A stretch of DNA of 64,000 bases, from the NCBI RefSeq assembly GCF_000720175.1, contig NZ_JOIX01000020.1, forward strand, positions 46,965-110,964. Direction: 5' to 3'. Of the stretch, positions 63,750 through 64,000 are shown piece by piece (position 1 is the stretch's first letter; every line of letters begins with the position of its first letter). The stretch is from Streptomyces sp. NRRL S-337 (GTDB lineage Bacteria > Actinomycetota > Actinomycetes > Streptomycetales > Streptomycetaceae). A program made the position numbers and the translations under genes. Below the pieces are notes generated by a model. That model worked only from the letters and a program-made list of their open reading frames with translations, was not told where the DNA came from and searched no databases.

Positions 63750-64000
63750 AGTGATGAACGGTGCTCCTTCACGGTCGCCCGTCGTGGCCCGTCACTTGCC
63801 GCCGCCGGCGGCGAGCCACCTTCCAGTGTGGCCGGAGAGCATTGAAGGCGACTACAAAGCGCTCCTCAACAACGCGCGCCCCCACTCACCTTTCCCCTTT
63901 CCCCCCAACGGGAGGGGACGGGCCGGAGGGGCCGGTTGTGTGGGCTTCGCTTCCAAGGACTCAATAAGGAGCGAAGGCGGAGCGCAGCGGAGCGTAAAGC
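63750..64000. other. Right-edge region, upstream of the dehydrogenase gene
   Basis: No gene supported. It must contain the dehydrogenase promoter, but I found no convincing hexamer pair. From 63902 it runs into a copy of the palindromic-island repeat and then a GGAGCG-rich stretch to the window edge. Confidence 0.5.
63902..63936 (+). repeat. 35-bp dispersed repeat, copy 2
   Basis: Begins CCCCCAACGGGAGGGGACGG and ends GGCCGGT; exact inverted copy of 58046-58080. Downstream the two copies diverge, but both reach a GTAAAGC, here at the last bases of the window (63994-64000). Confidence 0.85.

Overview
The window is a very GC-rich stretch of chromosome with GC-saturated third codon positions, frequent GTG and TTG starts, and intergenic hairpins that mostly lack long U-tracts. 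Gene content and order (nusG, rplKA, a lipoprotein gene, rplJL, rpoBC, rpsLG-fusA-tuf, the S10-spc-alpha ribosomal cluster, truA, rplM-rpsI, glmM, coaA, glmS, acpS, nnr, alr, tsaE/tsaB/rimI/tsaD, groES-groEL) match the core chromosome arm of Streptomyces, so I assign it to a Streptomyces or close relative. Nearly every base belongs to housekeeping genes. I saw no tRNA, rRNA, prophage, insertion sequence, CRISPR array or biosynthetic cluster.

Layout. 1-12.6 kb: transcription elongation factor NusG (cut by the window edge), stalk proteins L11/L1 and L10/L12, and RNA polymerase beta and beta-prime. 12.7-18.0 kb: a small DUF1707 protein and the str operon (S12, S7, EF-G, EF-Tu). 18.4-35.3 kb: the S10, spc and alpha ribosomal blocks with secY, adk, map, infA and rpoA embedded. 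Several inverted repeats able to form strong hairpins separate sub-operons (rpsQ/rplN, rplO/secY, rpsD/rpoA, rpoA/rplQ). 35.4-43.6 kb: truA, a membrane protein, an ABC-F ATPase, rplM-rpsI, glmM, and a minus-strand coaA-DUF389 pair. 43.8-55.9 kb: glmS, acpS, nnr, an L,D-transpeptidase, alr with an alpha/beta hydrolase, and the t6A-modification genes tsaE, tsaB, tsaD with rimI. GlmM, GlmS, Alr, the transpeptidase and the FtsW/RodA-type protein all serve cell-wall synthesis. 56-64 kb: a Cys/His-rich small protein, a methyltransferase, an FtsW/RodA/SpoVE protein, the HrcA-controlled groES-groEL1 operon and a D-2-hydroxyacid dehydrogenase.

The least ordinary parts are non-coding. A roughly 540-bp palindromic island (57848-58388) carries inverted arrays of a ~57-nt unit around nested perfect hairpins, and a 35-bp piece of it recurs at the right window edge. 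Three consecutive dyads, one resembling an iron box, lie at 52432-52483. A nearly identical hairpin motif occurs in the rpsL and rpsJ leaders. At least seven genes between 36 and 58 kb have a -10 hexamer 6-7 nt before their start codon, as expected of leaderless mRNAs. Protein oddities include a 92-residue low-complexity tail on Alr, a His-rich tail on TsaD, a zinc-type S4 inside the alpha operon, and a YkuD-like protein without its catalytic cysteine.
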